Positions 1 through 7,868 of a stretch of DNA of 64,000 nucleotides are shown piece after piece (positions within the stretch are counted from its first letter, which is position 1; each line of letters starts with the position of its first letter). Source of the stretch: Solirubrobacterales bacterium. Lineage in GTDB: Bacteria > Actinomycetota > Thermoleophilia > Solirubrobacterales > 70-9. Under the pieces are notes generated by a model. The model worked only from the letters and a program-made list of their open reading frames with translations. It ran no database searches and was not told the DNA's origin. The position numbers and the translations under genes are program-made. Location of the stretch: contig JAICSS010000009.1 of the NCBI GenBank assembly GCA_025936755.1, positions 27,183 to 91,182 on the forward strand, read 5' to 3'.

Positions 1-416
1 AAGTATCCGGAGAGCAGGCCGAGGACGATCGCGAGGAGGGTGGCGAACAGAGCGGCGCTGATCCCGATCAGCAGCGAGGTCCGCCCGCCGTACATCAGCC
101 GCACCATCTCGTCGCGGCCGAGGCGGCTGTCGGCGCCGAGGAAGAACTTGCCGCCGGCGCCGAACCACTGCGGGCCGATCGGTTTCCCTTCGACCGAGAC
201 GACGTCCTTCTGTTCGCCGTCGACGGTGATCTGTTCGACCGTGTGCTCCTCGTTGGGACCGGTGTCGGCGACGTGGTTCGCCCACAGCGGCGCCGCCAGG
301 ACGAAGACGACGATCAGCCCGAATAGCCCGAGGAAGGCGACCGCGAGGCGGTTGCGCAGGAACCGCCGCAGAGCGAGGGACCAGGGCCCTCGCTCTGCGC
401 TCGGCTCCGTGGACAC
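1..416 (-). CDS. ABC transporter permease, OppC/DppC family (partial, N-terminal part)
   Basis: This is the N-terminal part of an inner-membrane permease for peptide or nickel-type ABC import; the gene runs off the left edge. I read it from a GTG at 416, which has AGAAGGAG four bases upstream. The protein starts VSTEPSAERGP, then has a basic stretch (RRFLRNRLA), a first membrane helix (about residues 25-45), an extracytoplasmic loop containing FFLGADSRLGRDEM, and a second helix (SLLIGISAALFATLLAIVLG). The GTD/GADxxGRDxxSRxxxG-like loop is typical of OppC/DppC permeases. It lies 23 bp downstream of the substrate-binding protein gene and is very likely co-transcribed with it. The substrate is not determined. 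Confidence 0.85.
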   Translation of the reverse strand, partial: MSTEPSAERGPWSLALRRFLRNRLAVAFLGLFGLIVVFVLAAPLWANHVADTGPNEEHTVEQITVDGEQKDVVSVEGKPIGPQWFGAGGKFFLGADSRLGRDEMVRLMYGGRTSLLIGISAALFATLLAIVLGLLSGY

Positions 417-439
417 GTGCTCCTTCTGCCCCTCGCGCG

Positions 440-2098
440 CTACTTGAATTCGAAGCTGCTCAGGTAGTGGCCGAAGGTCGGGTTGAAGATCACGCTTTCG
501 AGGTCGATTTCGTCGGAGACGAAGGTCGACAGCGTCCGCGTCCCGTACGGCGCCCAGGGAGCCTGTTTCATGGTTTCTTCGTCCAGTTCGGCGTAGGCCG
601 CTTCCTGTTCGGGCCCGAGCTGTTCTTCGCCGAGCTTCGCGATCTTCTCGTTGATCGCCGGGTCGTCGAGTTCGGCGAAGTTGCCGTTGTTGGTCTGCAG
701 GATGCTTTCCCCGGCCAGCAGCGGCTGGAAGAAGTCGTTCGGATGCGGGTAGTCCTGGAACCAGTCGGCCCACCCGGCGTCGAGTTCGGGCGTCGACTGG
801 TTGCCGATCACCGTGAAGTAGTTGTCGGCGTTGATCTGTTTCAGCGTCGTCTTGAAGCCGAGTTCCTTCAGCACCTCGTTGAAGTATTCGCCCGCTTCGT
901 TGTTGGGGCTTTCGGTGTCGGTCCAGACGGTGATGTCCATGTCCGAGGGGTTGGCTTCCTTCATCAGTTCTTCGGCCTTGCCCATGTCATGGGGATACAG
1001 TTCGAACTGTTCGTAGCCGGGCATCCCCGGCGGCAGGATCTGCTGGGTGGACTTGATCTGGCCGGCATAGATCCTTTCCAGCGCTTTCGCGTCGACCGCG
1101 TAGTTGACCGCCTGCCGGACCTTGACGTCGTCGAACGGCGGCCGGTTCACGTTCATCCAGAAGTAGTAGGTGCTGATCGTCGGCTCGACCCGGAACTGGC
1201 TGCCTTCGAACTTTTCCTTGACTTCGGCGTAGCGCGAGGCCGGCGGCGGGTTCTGCATCCACTGGTAGGTGCCCTTTTCGACGTCGTCGACCTGGGTCTC
1301 CGGGTTGCGGATCACCGTCATCTTGGCGTGGTCGACCACGCCTTCGGGCAGGTCCGGCATCGCCTTGCCGTTGGCTTTGGCCCAATAGGGATTGCGCTCG
1401 TATTCCCAGCCCTTGCCCGGCTGCGACTTGGTGATCATGTACGGCCCGGTGGCGGGGGGCGGGTTGGCCGAGAGGTCTTCGATCGGGGTGTCCTTCGGCA
1501 GCGGCGCCACGAACATCAGCCCGAGCTCGTTGGTGAAGGTGCCTCGCGGCGCTTTCAGGTTGATGACGATTTCGCCGGTCTTGTCGTTGGCCTTGATCCC
1601 CGAGATCGGGCCCTGTTTCGTTTCGGCGAACTTTTCCGCGCCTTCGATCGAGAGGTAGAAGGGCGAGCCGCCGGAGTTGAGCTGGATCATCCGTTCGACC
1701 GCGAAGGGGAAGTCGGAGGCTTTGACCGGGGTCCCGTCGGAGTATTTGAGCCCGGGGCGGAGGAAGAGGGTGTAGGTCTTGCCGCCGTTGCTGATCTTCG
1801 GCAGTTCTTTCGCCAGGCCCGGGATGACTTCGCTGCCTTCGGCGCCGTTGGCGTGCTTGTAGGTGAGCAGCGGGACGTAGACGTCCGCCATCGCCGTCCA
1901 CCCTTCGGCCGTGTAGGAGAGCGCCGGGTCCAGGTAATCGGGGAAGGAGGCGTAGGTCCCGTTCAGGGTCCCGCCTTTCTGGCCGCCACCGCCACCGCCG
2001 CCGGAGGTTTCACCGCCGCCGCCCCCGCAGGAGGCCAATCCAACCGCCGCGACCGCTGCAAGGACCAGAACCGCGATGAGTGCTCCTAGCTTCTTCAA
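440..2098 (-). CDS. ABC transporter substrate-binding lipoprotein, peptide/nickel family 5
   Basis: Extracellular solute-binding protein of 552 residues, the usual length for family 5 (OppA/DppA/NikA). The N-terminus is a lipoprotein signal (MKKLGALIAVLVLAAVAAVGLASC, lipobox LASC) followed by a Gly-rich tether. The body has the family layout: a YVPLLTY segment near residue 75, LRPGLKYSDGTPVKASDF near 110, an AVNYAVD segment near 330 and WADWFQDYPHPNDFF near 450. It delivers a peptide or small solute to the permease encoded just downstream. The start codon overlaps the stop of the MFS gene by 4 bp (ATGA), so translation is probably coupled. The ligand cannot be read from the sequence. Confidence 0.9.
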   Translation of the reverse strand: MKKLGALIAVLVLAAVAAVGLASCGGGGGETSGGGGGGGQKGGTLNGTYASFPDYLDPALSYTAEGWTAMADVYVPLLTYKHANGAEGSEVIPGLAKELPKISNGGKTYTLFLRPGLKYSDGTPVKASDFPFAVERMIQLNSGGSPFYLSIEGAEKFAETKQGPISGIKANDKTGEIVINLKAPRGTFTNELGLMFVAPLPKDTPIEDLSANPPPATGPYMITKSQPGKGWEYERNPYWAKANGKAMPDLPEGVVDHAKMTVIRNPETQVDDVEKGTYQWMQNPPPASRYAEVKEKFEGSQFRVEPTISTYYFWMNVNRPPFDDVKVRQAVNYAVDAKALERIYAGQIKSTQQILPPGMPGYEQFELYPHDMGKAEELMKEANPSDMDITVWTDTESPNNEAGEYFNEVLKELGFKTTLKQINADNYFTVIGNQSTPELDAGWADWFQDYPHPNDFFQPLLAGESILQTNNGNFAELDDPAINEKIAKLGEEQLGPEQEAAYAELDEETMKQAPWAPYGTRTLSTFVSDEIDLESVIFNPTFGHYLSSFEFK

Positions 2099-3399
2099 CG
2101 CATCTCCTCCGATTTGAGATTGCCCATGGGCGCGGGGATCAACTCCACCACAACGTCGTCATGGCCGTCAAGCGACGGCTTTACGGATATTTCGCGGCTT
2201 TCCAGCCATTTCCCCCTCAACAGCGGCCCCATCACGACAACTATGGCCACTACCCCGACCCCCGCGACGAGAAACGTCAGCCGGGGGCTGGCGAGGGCGG
2301 CGACTATGCCGCCGAGGGCGAAGCCGACGCCCGGCATCGCCGCGCCGATCGACTCGAGCACGCTCATCACCCGTGCCTGCATTGATTCCGCCGTCAGCTC
2401 CTGCACGGCGCTGATCGCCGTCACCCACTGAATCCCGTTGCCGGCGCCGCCGACCACCGAGACCGCGCAGGCGACCGCGAGGGTCGGCGCGACGGCCAGC
2501 CCCAGGTACCCGGCGCCCACGGCGAGGGTGCTGAACAGCAGCAGCAGCGCCAGCGAGGCCTGGCGGAGGCGGGCGAAGAGGAGGCCGCCGAGGACCATCC
2601 CGACCCCCCAGCTCGCGAGCATGACGCCGTAGCCGGTGTCGTTGGACCCCAGCGTCTCCTTCACGTAGATCACCTCGACCGGGAGCACGGCGGCGAAGAA
2701 GACGAAGGCCAGGCCCTGGGCGAGGAGCAGGCGGCGCAGGGTCGTCTGCTCGCGGATGTAGGAGAGGCCGGCACGAACGCGGTCCCGCATCCGGCCGGGT
2801 TCGGGCTCGGCCTGCGGCATCGTCCCGGCCGTGAAGAGGACCCAGGCGACCGCGTAGAAGGACACGGCGTCCAGCAGCAGCGCCGACTGCACCCCGAAGC
2901 CGGCGACGACGAGGCCGGCGAGGGCCGGGCCCACCGCCGCCCCGCCGGTGAAGAAGACGTTGAGGATCGCGTTGCCGGCCCGCAGTTCCCCCCTCGGTTC
3001 GAGCGCGGTGGCGACGACCGCCCGGGTGAGGGCGCGGCCGGACAGGGCGAGGGCGCCGTCGACCGCGGCGAGGAGGACCACCGCCGCCAGCGAGAAGTGG
3101 TCGACGAGCAGGGCGAGTCCGCCGAAGGCCGCCGCCTCGCCGCAATAGATGACCGGAAGCGCAAACCGAGGCGGCGGCCTCTCCGCGTGGGCGACGAGGA
3201 CGGGGGCGAAAAGAGCCGGGAGGAAGCGGGTTCCGAGGAAGAGCGCCGCCGTCGCCAGGGCGCTCTCGGTGCGGTCGAAGACGAGGACCGAGAGGGCGAT
3301 GATCCCCATCCAGTCTCCCAGCTCGTTCAGCGCGTAGGACGCGGCGAGCCGCCGGAAGAGGGGCTGGCGGAGGGGGGCGGTTAGGCGTGGGCTGGTCAT
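2095..3399 (-). CDS. MFS transporter (EntS-like MFS_3 type)
   Basis: Major facilitator superfamily protein of 434 residues with about 12 hydrophobic segments and the short N-terminal RRLAASYALNELGDWMGIIALSVLVF pattern seen in EntS-like exporters. The middle loop (MPQAEPEPGRMRDRVRAGLSYIRE) is the usual cytoplasmic linker between the two six-helix halves. The C-terminal tail is hydrophilic. It overlaps the start of the binding-protein gene by 4 bp and is therefore the first gene of an MFS-SBP-permease operon, an uncommon pairing of an exporter-type carrier with an ABC importer. Two 11-bp direct repeats lie 28-58 bp upstream. Substrate unknown. Confidence 0.85.
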   Translation of the reverse strand: MTSPRLTAPLRQPLFRRLAASYALNELGDWMGIIALSVLVFDRTESALATAALFLGTRFLPALFAPVLVAHAERPPPRFALPVIYCGEAAAFGGLALLVDHFSLAAVVLLAAVDGALALSGRALTRAVVATALEPRGELRAGNAILNVFFTGGAAVGPALAGLVVAGFGVQSALLLDAVSFYAVAWVLFTAGTMPQAEPEPGRMRDRVRAGLSYIREQTTLRRLLLAQGLAFVFFAAVLPVEVIYVKETLGSNDTGYGVMLASWGVGMVLGGLLFARLRQASLALLLLFSTLAVGAGYLGLAVAPTLAVACAVSVVGGAGNGIQWVTAISAVQELTAESMQARVMSVLESIGAAMPGVGFALGGIVAALASPRLTFLVAGVGVVAIVVVMGPLLRGKWLESREISVKPSLDGHDDVVVELIPAPMGNLKSEEMR

Positions 3400-3426
3400 G
3401 AGTGGCCGGGCGTATTACTGCATTTC

Positions 3427-3457
3427 TGCACAACTTTTCCTGCAGATGCACAAGTTT
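3427..3457. repeat. Direct repeat TGCACAANTTT, 20-bp period, upstream of MFS operon
   Basis: TGCACAACTTT at 3427-3437 and TGCACAAGTTT at 3447-3457 have a 20-bp repeat period, so both lie on the same face of the helix. They sit just upstream of the MFS start (3399, minus strand). This looks like a tandem operator, but no cognate regulator is adjacent. Confidence 0.4.
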
Positions 3458-3504
3458 CGAACAAGCTGTGCTACAAAGTGACCAGCAATTGAGGAGTTTC
3501 CACG

Positions 3505-3573
3505 ATGCAGCGCACAAGGTTGCGGGCTTCAACGACTACGGAAGGGGCAGAGAACATGGGCTTTCGTCACTAA
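3505..3573 (+). CDS. Possible 22-residue small ORF or leader peptide
   Basis: ATG at 3505 is preceded by a good Shine-Dalgarno sequence (GAGGAG at 3491-3496) and encodes MQRTRLRASTTTEGAENMGF plus RH, then TAA. It is followed by two hairpins: GCAGACC/GGTCTGC (3593-3618) and AAGGGCGCCC/GGGCGCCCTT (3631-3657). The arrangement suggests an independent small transcript or leader. Base composition is less GC-rich than the neighbours. I do not recognise the peptide. Confidence 0.3.
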   Translation: MQRTRLRASTTTEGAENMGFRH

Positions 3574-3630
3574 GCATTCCAAGAGTTTCAGCGCAGACCG
3601 AATGATCGTGAGGTCTGCACCAGTCTTCTG

Positions 3631-3657
3631 AAGGGCGCCCTGGATGGGGGCGCCCTT
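3631..3657. terminator. Strong hairpin, terminator-like
   Basis: Perfect 10-bp stem AAGGGCGCCC/GGGCGCCCTT with a 7-base loop. It lacks a clear T-tract (CGTCGTTCC follows). It probably ends the short transcript from the 3500 region. Confidence 0.5.
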
Positions 3658-3897
3658 CGTCGTTCCGGGGCCGGTTCCCCCCTCCGCGGGGCCTGGGGGG
3701 GCCGGCGATTCGAGTTTGGGCGAATTTGGCCATCTGGCTAAAGGTCTTGCCGATCATTTGGCAACCGGTCTAACTTTGGAGTTCCCAAACATCGCGAAAC
3801 CGCTTTTGAGCGGTCGCGCAGGGAAAAGGAGCCCCCCCGGGAAAGAGGTAGGCCGGGGTTTCGCCCGAGTTCCCGAGTCGACGAATTCAAATCAGAG

Positions 3898-5295
3898 ATG
3901 GCCCAAACTCGCCCCACCCGCACCGCGATCGCCCTCATGGCGCTGGCGTTGGCGCTGACCGCCGCCGGCGCCGTCTGGGACGCCCCCAAAAGCGAATGGG
4001 ACCTCGGCTTCTTCGCCGTCCTCCTCGCCTTCTCGATCTTCAGCGATCTCACCGCCGTCTCCACCGAGTCGAAGCTGAAGATCTCCGGCAGCTTCCTGGC
4101 GCTGGTGATCGCGATGGTCTTCCTCGGCGGCACGCCGGCGGCGATCATCGGCGTCGCCACGATCCTCACCGGCTGGCTGCGCTGGCGCGACGAGTGGCAC
4201 TACCTGTTGAACAACATCCTCACCTACGCGCTCTTCCCGCTCGTCGGCGGCATCGCCTTCCACGAGGGGATCGTCGCGCTCGGCCTCACGCCCTCGGAAT
4301 CCTGGTTCTACCTCTGCGTCTTCGGCCTCTTCCAGCTCGCCCTGGCGATCAACTTCGTGATGATCGCCAGCTACGGCTGCTACGTCGAGCGCTCCTCCTT
4401 CTCGACCAAGCTCAAGGTGCTGCCGCCGGTGCTGCCATCGGAGTTCGCGAGCGCGATGCTCGCGGTTGCGGTCGCCTACATCTACTACGAGATCGGCCTC
4501 GCCTCGATCGCCCTCTTCGGCGTCGTCCTCGTCACCTTCCAGTACCTGCTCGGCCAGCTCCTGCTCTCCCAGCAGCGCGCCGGCGAGCTGGAGCTGCGCA
4601 GCAAGCAGCTGGCCAGCTTCCAGGTCGGGATGTTGAGCGCGATGCTGCGCACGCTCGACCTGCGGGACCAGATGACCGCCCGCCACAGCGCCGCCGTGGC
4701 CCGCTACTCGCGGGCGATCGCCCAGCGGGCCGGCTACTCGCGTCGCGAGGAGGAGCTCGTCCACATCGCCGCGCTGCTCCACGACATCGGCAAGTTCATC
4801 CTTCCCGACCGCATCCTCAAGGCGAACGTGCCGCTCACCGACGAGGACTGGATGCTGATCAAGCGCCATCCGCAGCAGGGCGCCCGCGTCGTCTCCTCGC
4901 TCGACGGCTACGGCCCGGTGGCGGAGATCATCCTCGCCCACCACGAGCGGATCGACGGCAAGGGCTATCCCCGCGGCCTCGCCGGGGACGAAATCCCGGA
5001 GCTGGCGCGGATCATCTCCGTCGCCGACACCTACGACGTGATGACCGCCCGTGACTCCTACCGGACGCCGATGTCCAGCTACGACGCGATCGTCGAGCTG
5101 CGCCGCGTCGCCGGCAAACAGCTCGACGCCCGCTTCGTCGAGATCTTCGTCGAGCTGCTCGAGGGCAAGGACGTCTCCTTCCAGCACGGCGAGGACGCCG
5201 ACTTCGAGAAAGAGCTGGCGCTGGAGGCGCGGATCGAAGAGACCGCCAGCCCCGGCGGCGAGGCCAGCCGCTTCCAAGTCGCCGGCGTCAACTAG
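3898..5295 (+). CDS. Membrane HD-GYP domain protein, probable cyclic-di-GMP phosphodiesterase
   Basis: 465 residues. The N-terminal about 220 residues form a multi-helix membrane sensor region resembling MASE-type domains. A C-terminal HD-GYP domain follows (about 240-430). The catalytic signature is intact: H295 D296 I G K299, then H348 H349 E, D353 G, and G356 Y P. HD-GYP domains hydrolyse c-di-GMP to GMP. The start ATG has no clear Shine-Dalgarno sequence. The preceding 150 bp are non-coding with a stable hairpin. Its likely counterpart in this window is the degenerate GGDEF protein at 19894. The stimulus sensed is unknown. Confidence 0.9.
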   Translation: MAQTRPTRTAIALMALALALTAAGAVWDAPKSEWDLGFFAVLLAFSIFSDLTAVSTESKLKISGSFLALVIAMVFLGGTPAAIIGVATILTGWLRWRDEWHYLLNNILTYALFPLVGGIAFHEGIVALGLTPSESWFYLCVFGLFQLALAINFVMIASYGCYVERSSFSTKLKVLPPVLPSEFASAMLAVAVAYIYYEIGLASIALFGVVLVTFQYLLGQLLLSQQRAGELELRSKQLASFQVGMLSAMLRTLDLRDQMTARHSAAVARYSRAIAQRAGYSRREEELVHIAALLHDIGKFILPDRILKANVPLTDEDWMLIKRHPQQGARVVSSLDGYGPVAEIILAHHERIDGKGYPRGLAGDEIPELARIISVADTYDVMTARDSYRTPMSSYDAIVELRRVAGKQLDARFVEIFVELLEGKDVSFQHGEDADFEKELALEARIEETASPGGEASRFQVAGVN

Positions 5296-5319
5296 CGCCT
5301 ATCCGGAGACCCGAGCCGG

Positions 5320-5325
5320 TAGCGT
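5320..5325 (+). promoter_or_regulatory. TAGCGT -10-like box, leaderless adh
   Basis: TANNNT box nine bases before the ATG at 5335, with no Shine-Dalgarno sequence between. Confidence 0.35.
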
Positions 5326-5334
5326 TGCGCGGGC

Positions 5335-6369
5335 ATGCGCGCCGTCACTTTCCAGGCACCCGAGCAGGTGCGGGTAGAGGAGAAGGCCGATCCCGAGATC
5401 GCGGCCGGCGACGACGTCCTCGTCCGGGTCGAGGCGAGCGGTATCTGCGGCTCCGACCTCCACATCTACCACGGCCGGGTCCCGGTCGAGCCCGGCTTCA
5501 CGATCGGGCACGAGTTCGTCGGCACCGTCCTCGCCGCGGGGGACGAGGTCGAACGGGTGGCGGTCGGCGACCGCGTCCTCGGCACCTTCCACACCGCCTG
5601 CGCCACCTGCGCCTCCTGCCTGCGCGGCGACTACCACCGCTGCCGCAGCGGCCAGACCTTCGGCCACGGCGCCAACCTCGGCGACCTCCAGGGCGCCCAG
5701 GCGGAGCTGCTGCTGGTGCCGCGGGCGAACCTGACCCTGCGCCGGGTGCCGGAGGGGATGTCGGCCGACGTCGCCCTCTTCGCCGGCGACGTGATGGGGA
5801 CCGGCTACCACGCCGTCGCCCATGCGGAGATGAAGGCCGGCGACACCGTCGCCGTGCTCGGCCTCGGGCCGGTCGGCCTCTGCGCGGTCCAGGCCGCCGT
5901 CGCCGGCGGCGCCGTCGAGGTCTTCGCGGTCGACACCGTCGAGGAACGGCTGGCGATGGCCGAGCGCTTCGGGGCGACCCCGCTGCACCTGACCGAGGCG
6001 GACCCGAAGAGAGCGGTGCGGGCCGCGACCGAAGGGCTGGGGGTCGACGTCGTCGTCGACGCCGTCGGCGACCCGGGGCCCCTGGCGCTTGCCGTCAGCC
6101 TCGCCCGCGACGCCGGGACCGTCTCCGGGATCGGCGCCTACGCCGGCAAGGGCGAGGTGCCGCTCGGGCTCGCCTGGCTGAAGGGCCTGCAGCTGCGGTT
6201 GGGGCTGGCCAACGTGATCGCCCACGTCGATCGGGTGCTGGCGCTGATGGAGGCGGGCAAGCTCGATCCCTCGCCGCTGGTCACCCACCACATGCCGCTC
6301 GACCGAGCTGGCGAGGCCTATGAGATCTACGACCGGCGCGAAGCGCTGAAGATCGTCCTGACGCCGTAG
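5335..6369 (+). CDS. Zinc-dependent alcohol dehydrogenase, MDR family
   Basis: 344 residues, usual for medium-chain dehydrogenases. The N-terminal GroES-like catalytic domain carries GICGSDLHIYHG (catalytic-zinc Cys) and GHEFVG (Glu/His ligands). A structural-zinc lobe follows (CATCASCLRGDYHRC, four Cys). The NAD(P)-binding Rossmann domain has GLGPVG and an acidic residue after the second strand (VDTVEER), which favours NAD. It oxidises a secondary alcohol or polyol; sorbitol/threonine dehydrogenase-type relatives are closest in pattern, but the substrate is open. It is monocistronic, between the HD-GYP gene and the gntR operon. Confidence 0.88.
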   Translation: MRAVTFQAPEQVRVEEKADPEIAAGDDVLVRVEASGICGSDLHIYHGRVPVEPGFTIGHEFVGTVLAAGDEVERVAVGDRVLGTFHTACATCASCLRGDYHRCRSGQTFGHGANLGDLQGAQAELLLVPRANLTLRRVPEGMSADVALFAGDVMGTGYHAVAHAEMKAGDTVAVLGLGPVGLCAVQAAVAGGAVEVFAVDTVEERLAMAERFGATPLHLTEADPKRAVRAATEGLGVDVVVDAVGDPGPLALAVSLARDAGTVSGIGAYAGKGEVPLGLAWLKGLQLRLGLANVIAHVDRVLALMEAGKLDPSPLVTHHMPLDRAGEAYEIYDRREALKIVLTP

Positions 6370-6378
6370 GAGACGGAC

Positions 6379-6398
6379 TGTGTCAGTTGACTGGCACA
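6379..6398. promoter_or_regulatory. Inverted repeat, candidate GntR operator
   Basis: TGTGTCAGT-TG-ACTGGCACA, nine-base arms with one mismatch. It lies about 12 bp upstream of the TACTGT -10 box (6410-6415), over the expected -35 region of gntR. A second dyad, CTGTGC (6412-6417)/GCACAG (6427-6432), straddles the start codon. Autoregulation is likely. Confidence 0.6.
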
Positions 6399-6409
6399 GA
6401 GGAGCGAGA

Positions 6410-6415
6410 TACTGT
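6410..6415 (+). promoter_or_regulatory. TACTGT -10-like box of gntR-yrbE operon
   Basis: TANNNT hexamer eight bases before the GTG at 6424; the mRNA would be leaderless. Confidence 0.45.
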
Positions 6416-6423
6416 GCGGCTCA

Positions 6424-7080
6424 GTGGCACAGCTGGAGGCGAACCCCTTCAAGATCGACCCGGCCGACGAGCTGCCGGTCGGGCTGCAGCTGGGCTGGCG
6501 GCTGCGGGCGCTGATCCGGACCGGTGAGCTGGCGGCCGGCGAGCGGTTGCCCAGCTTCCGCCAGCTCGCCGAGTGGGCAGGGGTGAACGTCGGCACCGTG
6601 CGCTCGGTTTACGACGCGCTCGAGATCGATGGCCTGGTCGTCACCCGTCACGGGCAGGGGACCTTCGTCGCCGAGGGGGTGGAGGCCGCTCCGCAGCTCG
6701 AAGAGATCGCCGCCGAGGCGCTGCGGCAGGCGAGCGAGGCGGGGCTCGGCCCGCGCGACCTGGCGATCGTGGCGATGACCTGCGCCAGCCTGCCCGAGGA
6801 GAGCGAAACGCTGGAGGTGCGGCAGGAGCTGCGCCGGCAGATCGCCCGGCTCGAGGCCGAGCTGGCGAGCTATACGCGCCACCTCCAGGAGGGCCTGGCG
6901 ACGGCGCCGGAGCGGGCGGTCGCCCACGTCGCCGGGGTGGAGGAGCTGGAGGAGACGCGCGACACGCTGATCGCGCAGCTGGCGGCGGCGCAGCGGCAGA
7001 GCGAGCAGGCGGTGCGGCGGCGAGCCAACAGCCGCGGCCCCCTGGGCAGGGCGATGAGCCGGTGGCGGGCGAAGCGATGA
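6424..7080 (+). CDS. GntR family transcriptional regulator
   Basis: 218 residues. The N-terminal winged helix is of GntR type (about residues 15-85), with LPSFRQLAEWAGVNVGTVRSVYDAL and the wing DGLVVTRHGQGTFVAEG. The C-terminal half is an alpha-helical, coiled-coil-like region (about 90-205) rich in Glu, Arg and Ala and not a clear FadR/HutC ligand domain, so it resembles short YtrA-type regulators. The stop overlaps the first YrbE gene by 4 bp (ATGA), so it probably controls the permease pair and itself through the dyads at 6379-6398 and 6412-6432. The effector is unknown. Confidence 0.85.
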   Translation: MAQLEANPFKIDPADELPVGLQLGWRLRALIRTGELAAGERLPSFRQLAEWAGVNVGTVRSVYDALEIDGLVVTRHGQGTFVAEGVEAAPQLEEIAAEALRQASEAGLGPRDLAIVAMTCASLPEESETLEVRQELRRQIARLEAELASYTRHLQEGLATAPERAVAHVAGVEELEETRDTLIAQLAAAQRQSEQAVRRRANSRGPLGRAMSRWRAKR

Positions 7081-7868
7081 CCCGCGGGCTGCTGCCCGTC
7101 AAGAACGTCTTCGAGCAGGTGGGGGTGATGATGATCCTCACCGTCAGGACGCTGATCTCGGCGGTGAGGCCGCCCTACCCCTATGGCGAGGAGCTCGTCT
7201 GGCAGTTTCTCTTCGTCCTGCGGCTTTCGTGGTTCCCGCTTCTGGTCTCGACCTTCGCGCTCAACCTCGGTGCGCCCGGGCTGCAGGCGGCGGGGATTCT
7301 CTCCCTGTTCGGCGCCCTCGACCGGCTCGGCGGCTTCTTCGTCGTGATCGCGGTCCGCTGGATCGGCCCCCTGGTCACCGCGGTCGTGGTGGCGGGGGTG
7401 GCGGGCACCGCGATCACCGCCGATTTGGGAGCCCGGAAGATCCGCGAGGAGCTCGACGCCCTCCAGGTCCTCGGCGTCGACCCGGTGAAGAACCTGGTGG
7501 TGCCGCGGTTCCTGGCGCTGATGATCGTCACCGGGCTGTTGGACATCTTCGCCTGCGTGATGGGGCTCGCCGCGGGCATCGCCGCCGAGCTCCTCTATCA
7601 CCAGCCGCTCGGCGGCTTCTTCGCGACGCTCTTCACCAACGCCACGATCACCGACCTCTGGTCTTCGGTCCTGATGTGCACCCTGTTCGGGGCCATCGTC
7701 GCCGTCGTCTGCTCCTACAAAGGGATGTCGGCGTCGGGCGGGGCCGCCGGGGTCGGCCGCGCGGTCAACCAGGCGGTCGTGATCTCGCTCGTCGCCGTCT
7801 TCTTCTTCCAGTTCGTCGTCAGCTCGGTTCTCTTCGCCACCCACCCCGAACTGCAGGCGATCCGGTGA
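7077..7868 (+). CDS. MlaE/YrbE family ABC permease (first of pair)
   Basis: 263 residues, the normal size for a YrbE (MlaE) permease. I chose the ATG at 7077 because it overlaps the gntR stop (ATGA) and the protein begins MTRGLLPVKNVFEQVG. Family features include five or so membrane helices, the conserved loop ITADLGARKIREELDALQVLGVDPVKNLVVPR (residues about 118-149), and the SYKGMSASGGAAGVGRAVNQAVV motif near the C-terminus. YrbE proteins are the membrane subunits of Mce/Mla lipid transporters. No Mce, MlaD or ATPase gene is adjacent, which is unusual. Confidence 0.9.
   Translation: MTRGLLPVKNVFEQVGVMMILTVRTLISAVRPPYPYGEELVWQFLFVLRLSWFPLLVSTFALNLGAPGLQAAGILSLFGALDRLGGFFVVIAVRWIGPLVTAVVVAGVAGTAITADLGARKIREELDALQVLGVDPVKNLVVPRFLALMIVTGLLDIFACVMGLAAGIAAELLYHQPLGGFFATLFTNATITDLWSSVLMCTLFGAIVAVVCSYKGMSASGGAAGVGRAVNQAVVISLVAVFFFQFVVSSVLFATHPELQAIR

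Larger units (their letters stand above)
3400..3897. other. 498-bp intergenic region between MFS operon and HD-GYP gene
   Basis: The region holds the MFS promoter repeats, a possible 22-codon ORF, hairpins at 3593-3618 and 3631-3657, a G/C-run palindrome at 3670-3706, a TTGCC/GGCAA block near 3750, and a hairpin at 3793-3818 (CGCG plus ACCGCT/AGCGGT, loop TTTG). The last part may be a 5' leader of the HD-GYP gene. I could not match it to a known riboswitch consensus. Confidence 0.5.

Noticed and set aside
467..2089. 540-codon frame antisense to the binding-protein gene
   Set aside because: Low-complexity Val/Arg/Gly-rich translation, mirror of a well-supported lipoprotein gene.
3720..3897. 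Known c-di-GMP, c-di-AMP or cobalamin riboswitch upstream of the HD-GYP gene
   Set aside because: I compared the consensus cores I know and found none; only generic hairpins remain.
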